From contig JBFMHA010000029.1 in the NCBI GenBank assembly GCA_040753075.1, forward strand, positions 1 through 37,355: a stretch of DNA of 37,355 bases, given 5' to 3'. How positions within the stretch are numbered: position 1 is the first letter of the stretch; the number at the start of each line of letters is the position of its first letter. The stretch comes from UBA6814 sp040753075 (lineage in GTDB: Bacteria; Desulfobacterota; Desulfovibrionia; Desulfovibrionales; Desulfovibrionaceae). Under the pieces are notes generated by a model. The model searched no databases. It was not told the origin of the DNA and saw nothing but the letters and a program-made list of their open reading frames with translations. A program made the translations under genes and the position numbers. Below, piece by piece: positions 21,787 to 30,755 of the stretch.

Positions 21787-22506
21787 ATGCTCCGCAACCT
21801 CTTTTTCTACCTGCTCTTCCTTCCGGCGACCCTGGTCTTCTCCACCCTGGCGGTCCTGTCGCCCACCGGGCGCATGGCCCGGGCCCTGGGCCGGACCTGG
21901 GGCCGCCTGGTCCTGGCCTTCGCCGGCGCGCGCCTGGCCACCGACCTGTCCGGCCTGGACCCGGACGCGGCCTACATCTTCATGGCCAACCACCAGAGCA
22001 ACCTGGACATCCCCACCCTCTACGCGGTGCTGGGCCGCCGGCCCTTCGGCTTCGTGGCCAAGGAGAGCCTCTTCCGCATCCCCCTCTTCGGCAAGGCCAT
22101 GCTCCGCGCCGGCCACGTCCCCATCGACCGGGACAACCCGCGCAAGGCCATGAAGGCCATCGAGTACGCGGCCGAGCAGACCGCCAAGGGCTTCTCCGTG
22201 GTGGTCTTCCCCGAGGGCACCCGGGGCACCGACCTCTCGGCCCTGCAGGAATTCAAGATCGGGGGCATGATCATGGCCCTCAAGACCGGAGCCCCGGTGG
22301 TCCCCCTGCTCATCACCGGCACCGGGGCCATGCTCCCCAAGCACGCCCTGCGCCTGCGGCCCGTGCGCGAGGTCCGGGTGCGCGCCCTGCCCCCCATCGT
22401 CACCCAGGGGAGCTACACCGTGAAGGACCGCGAACGGTTCAAGGACGACCTCTACGCCCTCATGAACGGCGAGTACCTGAAGATCCGGGAGGAAGCTCGT
22501 GGCTGA
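21787..22506 (+). CDS. plsC: 1-acyl-sn-glycerol-3-phosphate acyltransferase family protein
   Basis: The 239-residue protein has an N-terminal membrane-associated helix (LFFYLLFLPATLVFSTLAVL), then the LPLAT motifs: NHQSNLDIP (H-x4-D), AKESLFRIPLFGKAM, FPEGTRG and VPLLITGTG. It adds the second acyl chain to lysophosphatidic acid in phospholipid synthesis. The start is ambiguous: ATG 21787 begins the hydrophobic helix but its GGAG is about 13 bases away, and ATG 21742 would add 15 polar residues. The 3' end overlaps the RNase J start by 8 bases. A second PlsC-type domain is in the fusion protein at 33137-35866. Confidence 0.88.
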   Translation: MLRNLFFYLLFLPATLVFSTLAVLSPTGRMARALGRTWGRLVLAFAGARLATDLSGLDPDAAYIFMANHQSNLDIPTLYAVLGRRPFGFVAKESLFRIPLFGKAMLRAGHVPIDRDNPRKAMKAIEYAAEQTAKGFSVVVFPEGTRGTDLSALQEFKIGGMIMALKTGAPVVPLLITGTGAMLPKHALRLRPVREVRVRALPPIVTQGSYTVKDRERFKDDLYALMNGEYLKIREEARG

Positions 22507-24151
22507 ACCCGCCGTGCGCGTAGCCGCCCTGGGCGGCATGGGCGAGATCGGCATGAACTGCCTGGTCCTGGAGTGCGGCGAGTCCATGATCGTGGTGGAC
22601 TGCGGCCTCATGTTCCCGGACGACTACCTCTTCGGCATCGACGTGGTCATCCCCCGCTTCGACTACGTGCTGGCCCGCAAGGAGCGGCTGGCCGCGGTGA
22701 TCCTCACCCACGGCCACGAGGACCACATCGGCGCCCTGCCCTGGTTCCTCCCCTACGTGTCCGCTCCCATCTATGGCTCGGCCTTCACCCTGGGCCTGGT
22801 CAACGAGAAGCTCAAGGAGCACAACCTGGACAAGTACGCCGACCTGCGCACCGTCGCCGGCCGCCAGAAGATCACGGCCGGAGACTTCGGCGTGACCTTC
22901 TTCGAGGCCTGCCACTCCATCGTGGGCGGCTTCTCCCTGGGCATCGAGACCCCGGCCGGCCGCATCCTGCACACCGGCGACTTCAAGATCGACCGCAACC
23001 CCCTGGACGGCATCGCCACCGACCTGGACGGCATCCGGGAGTTCTGCGAGCCGGGCGTGCTGCTCATGCTCTCGGACTCCACCAACGTGGAGCGCGACGG
23101 CTTCGCCCTCACCGAGCGGGAAATCAAGAGCTCCCTGCGCCGCATCTTCGGCGAGGCCACCGGCCGGATCATCGTCACCCTGTTCTCCAGCCACGTGCAG
23201 CGGATGCAGGAGATCTACGACCTGGCCGCCGAGACCGGCCGCAAGGTGGCGGTGCTGGGCCGGAGCATGTCCCGCAACCTGGACCTGGCCTCGGAGCTGG
23301 GCCTCATGCGCATCCCGCACTCGGCCACCATCCCCCTGGAGAGCCTGCCCCACCTGCCCGACGAGCAGGCCGTGCTCCTGGTCACCGGCTCCCAGGGCGA
23401 ACCCCTGTCCGCCCTGTCCCGCATCGCGGCCGGCGACCACCGCCAGGTGGCCATCAAGCCCGGGGATCTGGTGCTCATGAGCTCGCGCTTCATCCCGGGC
23501 AACGTGAAGGCCATCACCAAGGTCATCAACCGGCTCTACAAGCTGGGAGCCGAGGTGCTCTACGAGCGGGTCCAGGCCATCCACGCCTCGGGCCACGCCC
23601 ACCGGGACGAACTCAGGATCATGCTGGAGACGGTGCGGCCCAAGTTCTTCATCCCCCTGCACGGCGAGTACCGGCACCTGGTCAAGCACTCCCGCCTGGC
23701 CGTGGAGTGCGGGGTCGCCCCGGAACGCGCCCTGGTGCTGGAGGACGGCCACCCCGTGTCCCTGACTCCGACCTCCATGCGCCTGGAGGACGCCATCCTG
23801 GTGGAGTCCATCCTGGTGGACGGCAAGGGCGTGGGCGACGTGGGCCAGACCGTGCTCAAGGAGCGCCAGATCCTGGGCGGCGAAGGCCTGGTGGTGGTGG
23901 TCCTGGTCATCGACGAGAAGACCGGCGAGATCCTGCGCGGCCCGGACATCACCTCCAAGGGCTTCGTGTTCGAGCAGCAGTACAGCCACATCCTGGAGGA
24001 CGCCCGCTGCGTGGTCCTGGACATCTACGAGAACGTGCCGCCCGGCGACACGGACAAGCTCAAGGAGCGCATCCGCTCCTCCTTGCGCCGCTTCTTCCGC
24101 CGCATCATCGAGCGCGACCCGGTGGTGGAGCCGGTGGTCATCGTGATCTAG
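22499..24151 (+). CDS. rnj: Ribonuclease J
   Basis: The 550-residue metallo-beta-lactamase/beta-CASP nuclease has LGGMGEIGMNCLVLE, the zinc motif HGHEDH (71-76), HTGDFKID, SDSTNVERDG, beta-CASP segments FSSHVQRMQEI and VTGSQGEPLSALSRIAAGDH, and C-terminal HASGHAHRDEL and PLHGEYRHL. RNase J combines endonuclease and 5'-3' exonuclease activity in mRNA decay and rRNA maturation. GTG 22499 is the start, with GGAGGA about 6 bases upstream inside plsC; the 8-base overlap implies coupled translation. Confidence 0.95.
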   Translation: MAEPAVRVAALGGMGEIGMNCLVLECGESMIVVDCGLMFPDDYLFGIDVVIPRFDYVLARKERLAAVILTHGHEDHIGALPWFLPYVSAPIYGSAFTLGLVNEKLKEHNLDKYADLRTVAGRQKITAGDFGVTFFEACHSIVGGFSLGIETPAGRILHTGDFKIDRNPLDGIATDLDGIREFCEPGVLLMLSDSTNVERDGFALTEREIKSSLRRIFGEATGRIIVTLFSSHVQRMQEIYDLAAETGRKVAVLGRSMSRNLDLASELGLMRIPHSATIPLESLPHLPDEQAVLLVTGSQGEPLSALSRIAAGDHRQVAIKPGDLVLMSSRFIPGNVKAITKVINRLYKLGAEVLYERVQAIHASGHAHRDELRIMLETVRPKFFIPLHGEYRHLVKHSRLAVECGVAPERALVLEDGHPVSLTPTSMRLEDAILVESILVDGKGVGDVGQTVLKERQILGGEGLVVVVLVIDEKTGEILRGPDITSKGFVFEQQYSHILEDARCVVLDIYENVPPGDTDKLKERIRSSLRRFFRRIIERDPVVEPVVIVI

Positions 24152-24174
24152 CCAGCCATCCCGAAGGAGGTCCC

Positions 24175-24669
24175 ATGGCCGAGCCCGTCGTCTTCACTCC
24201 CATCGGCCTGGTCCGCTCCCCGTTCCAAAAAGTCGAGGACATGCCCCTCCAGTCCGCGGGCGCGCTGGAGGTACTGGGCTCCGCGGAGCTTCTGCCCGAA
24301 TACGCCCCGGCCCTGGCCGACCTGGACGGCTTCTCCCACCTCATCCTGCTCTACTGCTTCCACCGGGCCAAGCCCTACGCGCCGCAGGTCACGCCCTTCC
24401 TGGACACCACCCCCCGCGGCCTGTTCGCCACCCGCGCGCCCTCGCGGCCCAACCCCATCGGGTTCTCGGTGGTGGAGTTGCTGGCCGTGGAAGGCCACGT
24501 CCTGCGCCTGCGCGGGGTGGACATCCTGGACAACACCCCGCTGCTCGACCTCAAGCCCTGGGTCCCGGCCTTCGACGTCCCGCTGCAGGGCGAGGTCCGC
24601 GCCGGCTGGCTGGCCCGCTGCGCCAAGCGCGCCGCGGACGCGCGGTCGGACGATCGGTTCAAGGGGTAG
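24175..24669 (+). CDS. trmO: tRNA (N6-threonylcarbamoyladenosine37-N6)-methyltransferase TrmO
   Basis: The 164-residue protein matches the TrmO (TsaA/YaeB) family: FTPIGLVRSPF at the start, FSHLILLYCFHRA, DTTPRGLFATRAPSRPNPIGFSVVELL and GVDILDNTPLLDLKPWVPAFD. TrmO methylates t6A37 in some tRNAs using S-adenosylmethionine. TsaB, needed for making the t6A substrate, is encoded 0.6 kb away on the opposite strand. AAGGAGG lies ahead of ATG 24175, 23 bases after the RNase J stop. It converges on tag, and I see no clear terminator in the 18-base gap. Confidence 0.92.
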   Translation: MAEPVVFTPIGLVRSPFQKVEDMPLQSAGALEVLGSAELLPEYAPALADLDGFSHLILLYCFHRAKPYAPQVTPFLDTTPRGLFATRAPSRPNPIGFSVVELLAVEGHVLRLRGVDILDNTPLLDLKPWVPAFDVPLQGEVRAGWLARCAKRAADARSDDRFKG

Positions 24670-24687
24670 GGAAGGGAAGAAAAGCCG

Positions 24688-25275
24688 CTAGCGATTGGGG
24701 GCGGAGGCCAGCTCCGCGTGGCGGAAGCAGCTCACCAGGTGGTCGTTCACCAGGCCCACGGACTGCATGTAGGCGTACATGGCCGTGGGGCCGACGAAGC
24801 TGAAGCCGCGCCGCTTGAGGTCCCGGCTCAGGGCTGTGGACAACTCCGTCTTGGCGGGCACGTCGGACATCTTCTCGAAATGGTTCACGATGGGCGTGTC
24901 GTCCACAAAGGCCCAGAGATAGGCGGCGAAGGAGCCGAACTCCTCCTGCACAGCCAGGAACGCCTTGGCGTTGGCGATGGCGGACGCCACCTTGAGCTTG
25001 TTGCGGATGATGCCCGGGTCGGCCAGCAGCCGCGCCCGGTCCGCCTCGGTGAACCGCGCCACCTTCTCCGCGTCGAAGTTGGCGAAGGCCCGGCGGTAGC
25101 CCTCCCGGCGCTTGAGGATGGTCAGCCAGGACAGCCCGGCCTGGGCTCCCTCCAGCACCAGCTTCTCGAACAGGTGACGGTCGTCCCGCGAAGGCGCGCC
25201 CCACTCGGTGTCGTGGTAGGCCTCGTACTCCGGTCCCCTGGCCCAGGGGCAGCGGACGACCTCCGCCCCGGCCAT
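24688..25275 (-). CDS. tag: DNA-3-methyladenine glycosylase I
   Basis: The 195-residue protein has the Tag signature, including the zinc-snap residues: C9 in VVRCPWARGPEYEAYHDTEWG with H21, and the C-terminal NDHLVSCFRH. The core has FEKLVLEGAQAGLSWLTILKRREGYR and PGIIRNKLKVASAIANAKAF. It excises 3-methyladenine from alkylated DNA. The ATG is 2 bases after the tsaB stop, so it is the last gene of the long minus-strand run. Confidence 0.94.
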   Translation of the reverse strand: MAGAEVVRCPWARGPEYEAYHDTEWGAPSRDDRHLFEKLVLEGAQAGLSWLTILKRREGYRRAFANFDAEKVARFTEADRARLLADPGIIRNKLKVASAIANAKAFLAVQEEFGSFAAYLWAFVDDTPIVNHFEKMSDVPAKTELSTALSRDLKRRGFSFVGPTAMYAYMQSVGLVNDHLVSCFRHAELASAPNR

Positions 25276-25277
25276 GG

Positions 25278-26066
25278 CTATCCGGCCGTCTGGCCGGTGG
25301 CCTCGTCCAGCCTGCGCCGGGCCTCGGCCGGATCCAGGCCCTTGGCCGCGGCGATGGCCTCCAGGTTGTCCTCGGCGTCCGAGGCGCGCAGATACAGGGG
25401 TTCGATGGGCGCGGAGGAATAGGCGGCCGCGCAGGCCAGGCGGGCCAGCACCGCGGGCAGGGGGTGGTCCCAGGCGGCGTCCAGCACCTGGACTCCGGGC
25501 AGGAGCCCGGCCAGCTCCGCGCGGTTTTCCGTGGCCCCGCCGCCCGCCAGGCGCAGGGGAGCGGGCAGGCCGGCCAGCAGGCCGGGCAGGGCCTTCAGCG
25601 CCGCGGCCCGCGGCGCGGCCAAGGGCCGTCCCCCGGGCGCGGCAAAGGGCTGCACGTAGACCTGGCCCCGCCGCGCCCGGGTGAGCACGGCCAGGGTCCC
25701 GTCCAGGAGCGGCGCGCAGGCCTCGGCCAGGATGGGCAGGTAGTCCAGCCCGGCCAGGGGCAGGCTGGCGGCCCGGGCCAGGCCGAGGGAAAAGGCCAGG
25801 GTCATGCGCACCCCGGTGAAGGACCCCGGGCCGCGCACGCAGGCCACCCCGGACAGGTCGGCGGGCGCGACGTCCGCCAGGCGCATCAGCCGCTCCACGG
25901 CCGGGGCCAGCACCTCGTTGTGCCGGCCCGGCGCGTCCAGGGACAGGGCGGCCAGCACCGCGCCCCGGCGCGCCAGCACCGCGGTCAGCCGGGCCTCGAC
26001 CCCGCACAGGGCCAGGACCGGGCCGGATTCCTCCGCAGACTGGCTCGGGACGGTTTGCGCGACCAT
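25278..26066 (-). CDS. tsaB: tRNA threonylcarbamoyladenosine biosynthesis protein TsaB
   Basis: The 262-residue ASKHA-fold protein contains GRHNEVLAPAVERLMRLADVAPADLSGVACVRGPGSFTGVRMTLAFSLGLA, the TsaB hallmark, and a C-terminal IEPLYLRASDAE. TsaB forms the t6A-making complex with TsaD and TsaE, which are not in this window. ATG 26066 is 33 bases after the rseP stop. Confidence 0.92.
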   Translation of the reverse strand: MVAQTVPSQSAEESGPVLALCGVEARLTAVLARRGAVLAALSLDAPGRHNEVLAPAVERLMRLADVAPADLSGVACVRGPGSFTGVRMTLAFSLGLARAASLPLAGLDYLPILAEACAPLLDGTLAVLTRARRGQVYVQPFAAPGGRPLAAPRAAALKALPGLLAGLPAPLRLAGGGATENRAELAGLLPGVQVLDAAWDHPLPAVLARLACAAAYSSAPIEPLYLRASDAEDNLEAIAAAKGLDPAEARRRLDEATGQTAG

Positions 26067-26098
26067 GGTCAGGGCGTCTTCTTCACAAGAATAACGGA

Positions 26099-27181
26099 TT
26101 ATCTCTTGAAAATCCCGCCGAAATCGATCCGCGAGATGTCGTTGACCGTGGCCAGGAGCATGAGCCCGATGAGCAGGCCCAGGCCGATGCGGGTGGAGAT
26201 GGCCTGCCAGCGCTCGGGCACGGGCTTGCGCCGCACCGCCTCGATGGCCAGGAAGAAGATGTGGCCGCCGTCCAGCACCGGGATGGGCAGCAGGTTCAGG
26301 AGCCCCAGGTTCACGCTGATGAAGGCCGCGGTGAGCAGCACGCTGTACAGCCCCTCGGCCGCCTGGTGGGTCACCAGGGCCACGATGGAGATGGGGCCCC
26401 CCAGGTTCTTCACCGAATTGCGGCCGGCGAAGATCCGCACCAGCACGTCCTGCACCTGGGCCACCATCTCCCGGGTCTTGTCCACGGCCGCGGGCATGGC
26501 GGTCCAGGCGTCGTAGCTCAGCCGCACCAGACTCTCGGGGTCCGGGGCCACCCCGATCTGGGACCGGCTGAAGCGCAGGAAGCCCACCGAGTCCTCGATG
26601 ACCTTGGGGGTGATGGTCACGGTCCGGGCCGCGCCGTCGCGCTCCAGGGTGAAGGCCATGGGCCGGCCCTCGGACAGGGCCACGGCCTGGTACACCTGGT
26701 CGAAGGTGGTCACCGCCTCGCCGTCGATGGCGGTGATGGCGTCCCCGGGCTGCACCCCCGCGGCCTGGGCCGGGGAGTCGTCCAGCACGAGGGAGATGCG
26801 CGAGCCCAGGGTGGCGTCGCCCCAGGACCAGAGCACGGCCCAGAGGATGACCCAGGCCAGCGCCAGGTTGAAGGCGGGGCCCGCGGCCACCACGAGCATC
26901 CGCTGCCAGGCCGGACGGACGGAGAACAGCTCCTTCCGCTCGAACCCCTCGGTCGCGTCCTCGCCCGGGGCCTCCCCGGCCAGGTGCACGTAGCCGCCCA
27001 GGGGGAAGGCGGAAAGGCGGTACTCGGTCTTGCCCCAGCGGAAGCCCGCCAGGCGCGGGCCGAACCCCAGGGAGAAGGTGGGAGCTCCGATGCCCATGAT
27101 CCGGGCCATGAGGAAGTGGCCAAGTTCATGGAAGAAGATGAGCACGCCAAGGACCAGGACAACGGCGATGAATCCGGACAT
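26099..27181 (-). CDS. rseP: Site-2 protease RseP (M50 zinc metalloprotease)
   Basis: The 360-residue membrane protease has HELGH (18-22) in the first helix, a PDZ domain (about 115-195, SPAQAAGVQPGDAITAIDGEAV), and the third zinc ligand D304 in NLLPIPVLDGGH. Family members cleave anti-sigma factors or signal-peptide remnants within the membrane. Only one PDZ domain is evident, against two in E. coli RseP. It lies 45 bases after dxr. Confidence 0.94.
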   Translation of the reverse strand: MSGFIAVVLVLGVLIFFHELGHFLMARIMGIGAPTFSLGFGPRLAGFRWGKTEYRLSAFPLGGYVHLAGEAPGEDATEGFERKELFSVRPAWQRMLVVAAGPAFNLALAWVILWAVLWSWGDATLGSRISLVLDDSPAQAAGVQPGDAITAIDGEAVTTFDQVYQAVALSEGRPMAFTLERDGAARTVTITPKVIEDSVGFLRFSRSQIGVAPDPESLVRLSYDAWTAMPAAVDKTREMVAQVQDVLVRIFAGRNSVKNLGGPISIVALVTHQAAEGLYSVLLTAAFISVNLGLLNLLPIPVLDGGHIFFLAIEAVRRKPVPERWQAISTRIGLGLLIGLMLLATVNDISRIDFGGIFKR

Positions 27182-27226
27182 GGTACCCTACTTAAGTCGC
27201 GCGGCGGGCCGAGGCAAGGGCCGCGT

Positions 27227-28426
27227 TCAACGGTTTTCCAGGCGGCGCCGGGCCAGCTCGCGCACGGCCCGGTCCGCGGCGAGCACCGCGTCCAGGCTCT
27301 CGGCCGGGCCGTTCTCGTGGGACTCCAGGGCCTCGGCCACCAGGTCCGGGATGCGGGAGAAGCCGATGCGTCCCGCCAGGAAAGCCTCCACCGCCACCTC
27401 GTTGGCCGCGTTCAGGGCCGCGGGGCAGGTCCCGCCCGCGCGCAGGGCGGCGAAGGCGTAGTCCAGGCAGGGAAAGGCCTCCAGGTCCGGGGCCTCGAAG
27501 GTCAGGCTGCCCAGCGTCGCCAGGTCCAGGGGGGCCAGGGGCAGGGGCAGGCGCTGCGGGTAGGCCAGGGCGTAGGCGATGGCGATGCGCATGTCCGGAG
27601 GCCCGAGCTGGGCCAGCATGGAGCGGTCCTCGTACTCCACCAGGGAGTGGACGATGCTCTGGGGATGCACCACCACCTCGATGGCCTCGGCCGGCAGGCC
27701 GAAGAGGTGGTGGGCCTCGATGACCTCCAGGCCCTTGTTCATGAGCGTGGCGGAGTCGATGGAGATCTTGGCCCCCATGCTCCAGTTGGGATGGGCCAGG
27801 GCCTGCTCCCGGGTCACGGCGGCCAGATCCTCCCGGGTGCGGCCGCGGAAGGGGCCGCCCGAGGCGGTGAGGATGAGCCGGCGCACGGCGTGCCCGTTGT
27901 GCCCGGCCAGGGCCTGGAACAGGGCGTTGTGCTCGCTGTCCACGGGCAGGATGCACCCGCCCGAGGCGGCGCAGGCCCGGCGGAACAGGTCCCCGGCCAG
28001 GACCAGGGCCTCCTTGTTGGCCAGGGCGATGCGCTTGCCGGCCGCCGCCGCGGCCAGGGCCGGGGGCAGGCCGGCCGCGCCCACCTGGGCGGCCAGCACC
28101 ATGTCCGCCTCGGCCAGGGTGGCGAGCTGGACGTATCCTGCGGGTCCCACCAGGATCTCCGGGGCGTAGCCCGCGGGCAGCAGGGAGCGCAGGGTCCGGG
28201 CGGCGGGCTCGTCCAGCACCGCCAGGAGCGGCGGCCGGAAGGCCTGCGCCTGCTCGGCCAGGCGCGTCGCGTTGCGCGCGCCGGCCAGGGCCAGCACCGA
28301 GAACTGGCCGGGATTGTCGGACACCACCTTGAGGGCGCTCACGCCGATGGAGCCGGTGGAGCCGAGCACCACCAGGCGGCGGGGAAAATCGGCTGCGGCG
28401 GGAAGGCTGGAGATGTAGGCGGTCAC
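27227..28426 (-). CDS. dxr: 1-deoxy-D-xylulose-5-phosphate reductoisomerase
   Basis: The 399-residue protein has the NADPH loop VVLGSTGSIG, LANKEALVLAG, PVDSEHNALFQ, ILTASGGPFRG and the WSMGAKISIDSATLMNKGLEVIEAHHLFG segment that binds metal and substrate. It makes MEP, the first committed step of the non-mevalonate isoprenoid pathway feeding UppS. The start is GTG 28426, the only early start in frame; the ribosome-binding site is weak (GAGA), so moderate translation or a non-canonical start is possible. Confidence 0.95.
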   Translation of the reverse strand: MTAYISSLPAAADFPRRLVVLGSTGSIGVSALKVVSDNPGQFSVLALAGARNATRLAEQAQAFRPPLLAVLDEPAARTLRSLLPAGYAPEILVGPAGYVQLATLAEADMVLAAQVGAAGLPPALAAAAAGKRIALANKEALVLAGDLFRRACAASGGCILPVDSEHNALFQALAGHNGHAVRRLILTASGGPFRGRTREDLAAVTREQALAHPNWSMGAKISIDSATLMNKGLEVIEAHHLFGLPAEAIEVVVHPQSIVHSLVEYEDRSMLAQLGPPDMRIAIAYALAYPQRLPLPLAPLDLATLGSLTFEAPDLEAFPCLDYAFAALRAGGTCPAALNAANEVAVEAFLAGRIGFSRIPDLVAEALESHENGPAESLDAVLAADRAVRELARRRLENR

Positions 28427-28502
28427 GGGATGGTTGGTCTCTCGTCTCGAACTTGGCGCATGCTACGCCGTTCTGCAACGGCTGGCAATCGCGGCCGGGG
28501 GC

Positions 28503-29372
28503 TCAGCGCGCAAAGAACCCGAACAGGGCGTCCAGGCCGGCATACACCGGCACGGCCAGGAGCAGGCTGTCGATGCGGTCCAGGATGCCGCCGTGGCCGG
28601 GGAGGATCGTGCCCGAATCCTTGACCCCCAGGCGGCGCTTGAGCGCGGACTCGAAGAAGTCGCCGAACTGGGCCGCCAGGTTCAGGGCCGCGCCGAGCAG
28701 CACCCACATCCACCAGGGCCGGCCCGCGCCCGCCCCGCCCAGCCAGAACTCGTCCACCGCGTCCATGGCCAGGCACAGGGCGATGGTGGCGGCCATGCCG
28801 CCCAGGCTGCCCGCCCAGGTCTTCTTGGGGCTCACCTCGGGCCAGACCTTGGGCCCGCCCACCAGGGATCCGGCGTAATAGGCCCCCACGTCCGCGGCGA
28901 TGACCGCCAGCAGCACCAGCACCACCTCGATGGCCTTCATGCGGGTGAAGAAGGAGAGCAGGACCGGAAGATAGAGCAGCCCGGACACCAACACCCCCTC
29001 CAGGGGATAGCCCGTGTCCTCCGGCTGGAGCGCCTTCTCCTCGCCTTCCTCGGTGCGGTCCTTGGCGCAGGAGGCGTAGCGCAGGAGGAAGCGCAGGTTG
29101 GCCACCCAATGGCCGGCGATGAGCGCGGCCAGGATGCCCCAGGGGTTGCCCGCCCGGGCCGCGGTGAGGATGGCGAGGCCGAGCAGCAGGCCGGCCACCT
29201 TGTACCCCCGGAAGCGCTCCTGCCAGAACAAGGTGTAGTATTCCCACAGTCCCAGGCAGGACACCGCGGCCAGCACCGCGAACTCGAACACCCCCCGCAC
29301 GCTGACCGCCGCGGCCAGCACGGGCAGGAGCACCAGGGCGGTGGTGATGCGTTGCTTGTGCGAGGAATTCAT
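28503..29372 (-). CDS. cdsA: Phosphatidate cytidylyltransferase
   Basis: The 289-residue polytopic membrane protein has the family signature SALKRRLGVKDSGTILPGHGGILDR near the C-terminus, with its invariant KD and HGG-x2-DR. It makes CDP-diacylglycerol for phospholipid synthesis. It is slightly longer than many relatives because of a charged loop (KDRTEEGEEKALQPEDTG) near residues 105-122. It lies between uppS and dxr in the usual order. Confidence 0.95.
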   Translation of the reverse strand: MNSSHKQRITTALVLLPVLAAAVSVRGVFEFAVLAAVSCLGLWEYYTLFWQERFRGYKVAGLLLGLAILTAARAGNPWGILAALIAGHWVANLRFLLRYASCAKDRTEEGEEKALQPEDTGYPLEGVLVSGLLYLPVLLSFFTRMKAIEVVLVLLAVIAADVGAYYAGSLVGGPKVWPEVSPKKTWAGSLGGMAATIALCLAMDAVDEFWLGGAGAGRPWWMWVLLGAALNLAAQFGDFFESALKRRLGVKDSGTILPGHGGILDRIDSLLLAVPVYAGLDALFGFFAR

Positions 29373-29433
29373 GGGGCGGACCGGTTCCAGGATGGGTACC
29401 CGGTTGTCCGCCGATGCGCAAGGATGCGCATCC

Positions 29434-30147
29434 CTACTCCGCGGCCCCGAAGCGCCGGCCGCGGGCGGCGAACTCGGTGAGGGCCTTGTGGAGTTCCTCC
29501 TTGCCGAAATCCGGCCAGTGGACGTCCGTGAAGTAGAACTCGGCGTAGGCCGCCTGCCAGAGCAGGAAGTTGGAGAGGCGCAGCTCCCCGGAGGTGCGGA
29601 CGATGAGGTCCGGGTCGGGCTGGCCCGCGGTGTAGAGCCGGGCCGACAGGGCCTCCTCGTCCAGGGCCGCGGGGTCCGCGGCCTCGGCCAGGAGGGCGCG
29701 GCAGGCGCGCAGGATCTCGTCCCGGCCCGAGTAGTTCAGGGCCAGGTTGAGGATCATGCTCTTGCAGCCCGCGCTCTTCTTCACGGCGTGGCGGATGGCG
29801 GTGCGGGTGGCCAGGGGCAGCTCGTCCAGCTCGCCCAGGATGCTCAACCGGATGTCCTGCTCCACCAGGGAGGCCAGCTCGCGGTTCAGGAAGCGCACCA
29901 GCAGGTCGAACAGGAAGCGCACCTCGTCCTTGGGCCGCCGCCAGTTCTCCTTGGAGAAGGTGTAGAGGGTCACGTGGCCGATGCCCAGGGCGCGGCACTC
30001 GGTGACCAGGGCCTTGGCCGCCTCGGTGCCCGCGGCGTGGCCGTCGGACCGGGACAGGCCCCGGGCCTTGGCCCAGCGGCCGTTGCCGTCCATGATCACC
30101 GCCAGGTGGCGGGGCAGGACCTCGAAGGAGGGACGATCTTCGCTCAT
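29434..30147 (-). CDS. uppS: Undecaprenyl pyrophosphate synthase
   Basis: The 237-residue cis-prenyltransferase has HLAVIMDGNGRWAKARGLSRSDGH with the catalytic Asp, YTFSKENWRRP, LNYSGRDEI and RTSGELRLSNFLLWQAAYAEFYF. It makes the C55 lipid carrier for peptidoglycan and surface glycans from isoprenoid units of the MEP pathway (dxr in this run). Confidence 0.96.
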   Translation of the reverse strand: MSEDRPSFEVLPRHLAVIMDGNGRWAKARGLSRSDGHAAGTEAAKALVTECRALGIGHVTLYTFSKENWRRPKDEVRFLFDLLVRFLNRELASLVEQDIRLSILGELDELPLATRTAIRHAVKKSAGCKSMILNLALNYSGRDEILRACRALLAEAADPAALDEEALSARLYTAGQPDPDLIVRTSGELRLSNFLLWQAAYAEFYFTDVHWPDFGKEELHKALTEFAARGRRFGAAE

Positions 30148-30198
30148 GGCTGCTCCGCCGCGGCGGCCGGCGCGGCCGCGGCAAAGGCCCCGGGGGGC

Positions 30199-30753
30199 CT
30201 ATATCTCCATGATCTCCTTTTCCTTGGCCACCAGGGCCGCGTCGGCCTTGGCGATCATGGCGTCGGTGAGCTTCTGCACCTCGTCCTGGCCGCGGTGCTG
30301 CTCGTCCTCGGTGATGGCCTTGTCCTTGGACTTCTTCTTCAGGGCCTCGTTGGCGTCGCGGCGCACGTTGCGGATGGCCACCCGGGCCTCCTCGGTGTAG
30401 CGCTTGGCGACCTTGGCCAGGTCCTTGCGCCGCTCCTCGGTCAGGGGCGGGATGACGATGCGCACGATCTTGCCGTCGTTGACCGGGTTCAGGCCCAGGT
30501 CCGACTTCTGGATGGCCTTCTCCACCGCGGAGAAGGCGTTGCGGTCCCAGGGCTGGATGGCGATGGTCCGGCTGTCGGGCACGGACACCGAGGCGATCTG
30601 CTTGAGCGGCGTGGGAGTGCCGTAGTACTCCACCGTGAGGTCCTCCACCAGGGAAGTGGAGGCGCGGCCGGTGCGCAGCTTGGCGAAATCCCGCTCCAGG
30701 GAATCCAGGGCCTTGTTCATCCGGGTTTTGCAGTCATCGAGCACGGTCTGCAT
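30199..30753 (-). CDS. frr: Ribosome recycling factor
   Basis: The 184-residue protein is full length for RRF: KTRMNKALDSLERDFAKLRTGRAS, VEYYGTPTPLKQIASVSVPDSRTIAIQPWD, IPPLTEERRKDLAK and KDKAITEDEQHRGQDEVQKLTDAMI. It splits post-termination ribosomes with EF-G. The ATG is 2 bases after the pyrH stop, and its GGAGGA ribosome-binding site is made of the last pyrH codons. Confidence 0.97.
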   Translation of the reverse strand: MQTVLDDCKTRMNKALDSLERDFAKLRTGRASTSLVEDLTVEYYGTPTPLKQIASVSVPDSRTIAIQPWDRNAFSAVEKAIQKSDLGLNPVNDGKIVRIVIPPLTEERRKDLAKVAKRYTEEARVAIRNVRRDANEALKKKSKDKAITEDEQHRGQDEVQKLTDAMIAKADAALVAKEKEIMEI

Positions 30754-30755
30754 GG

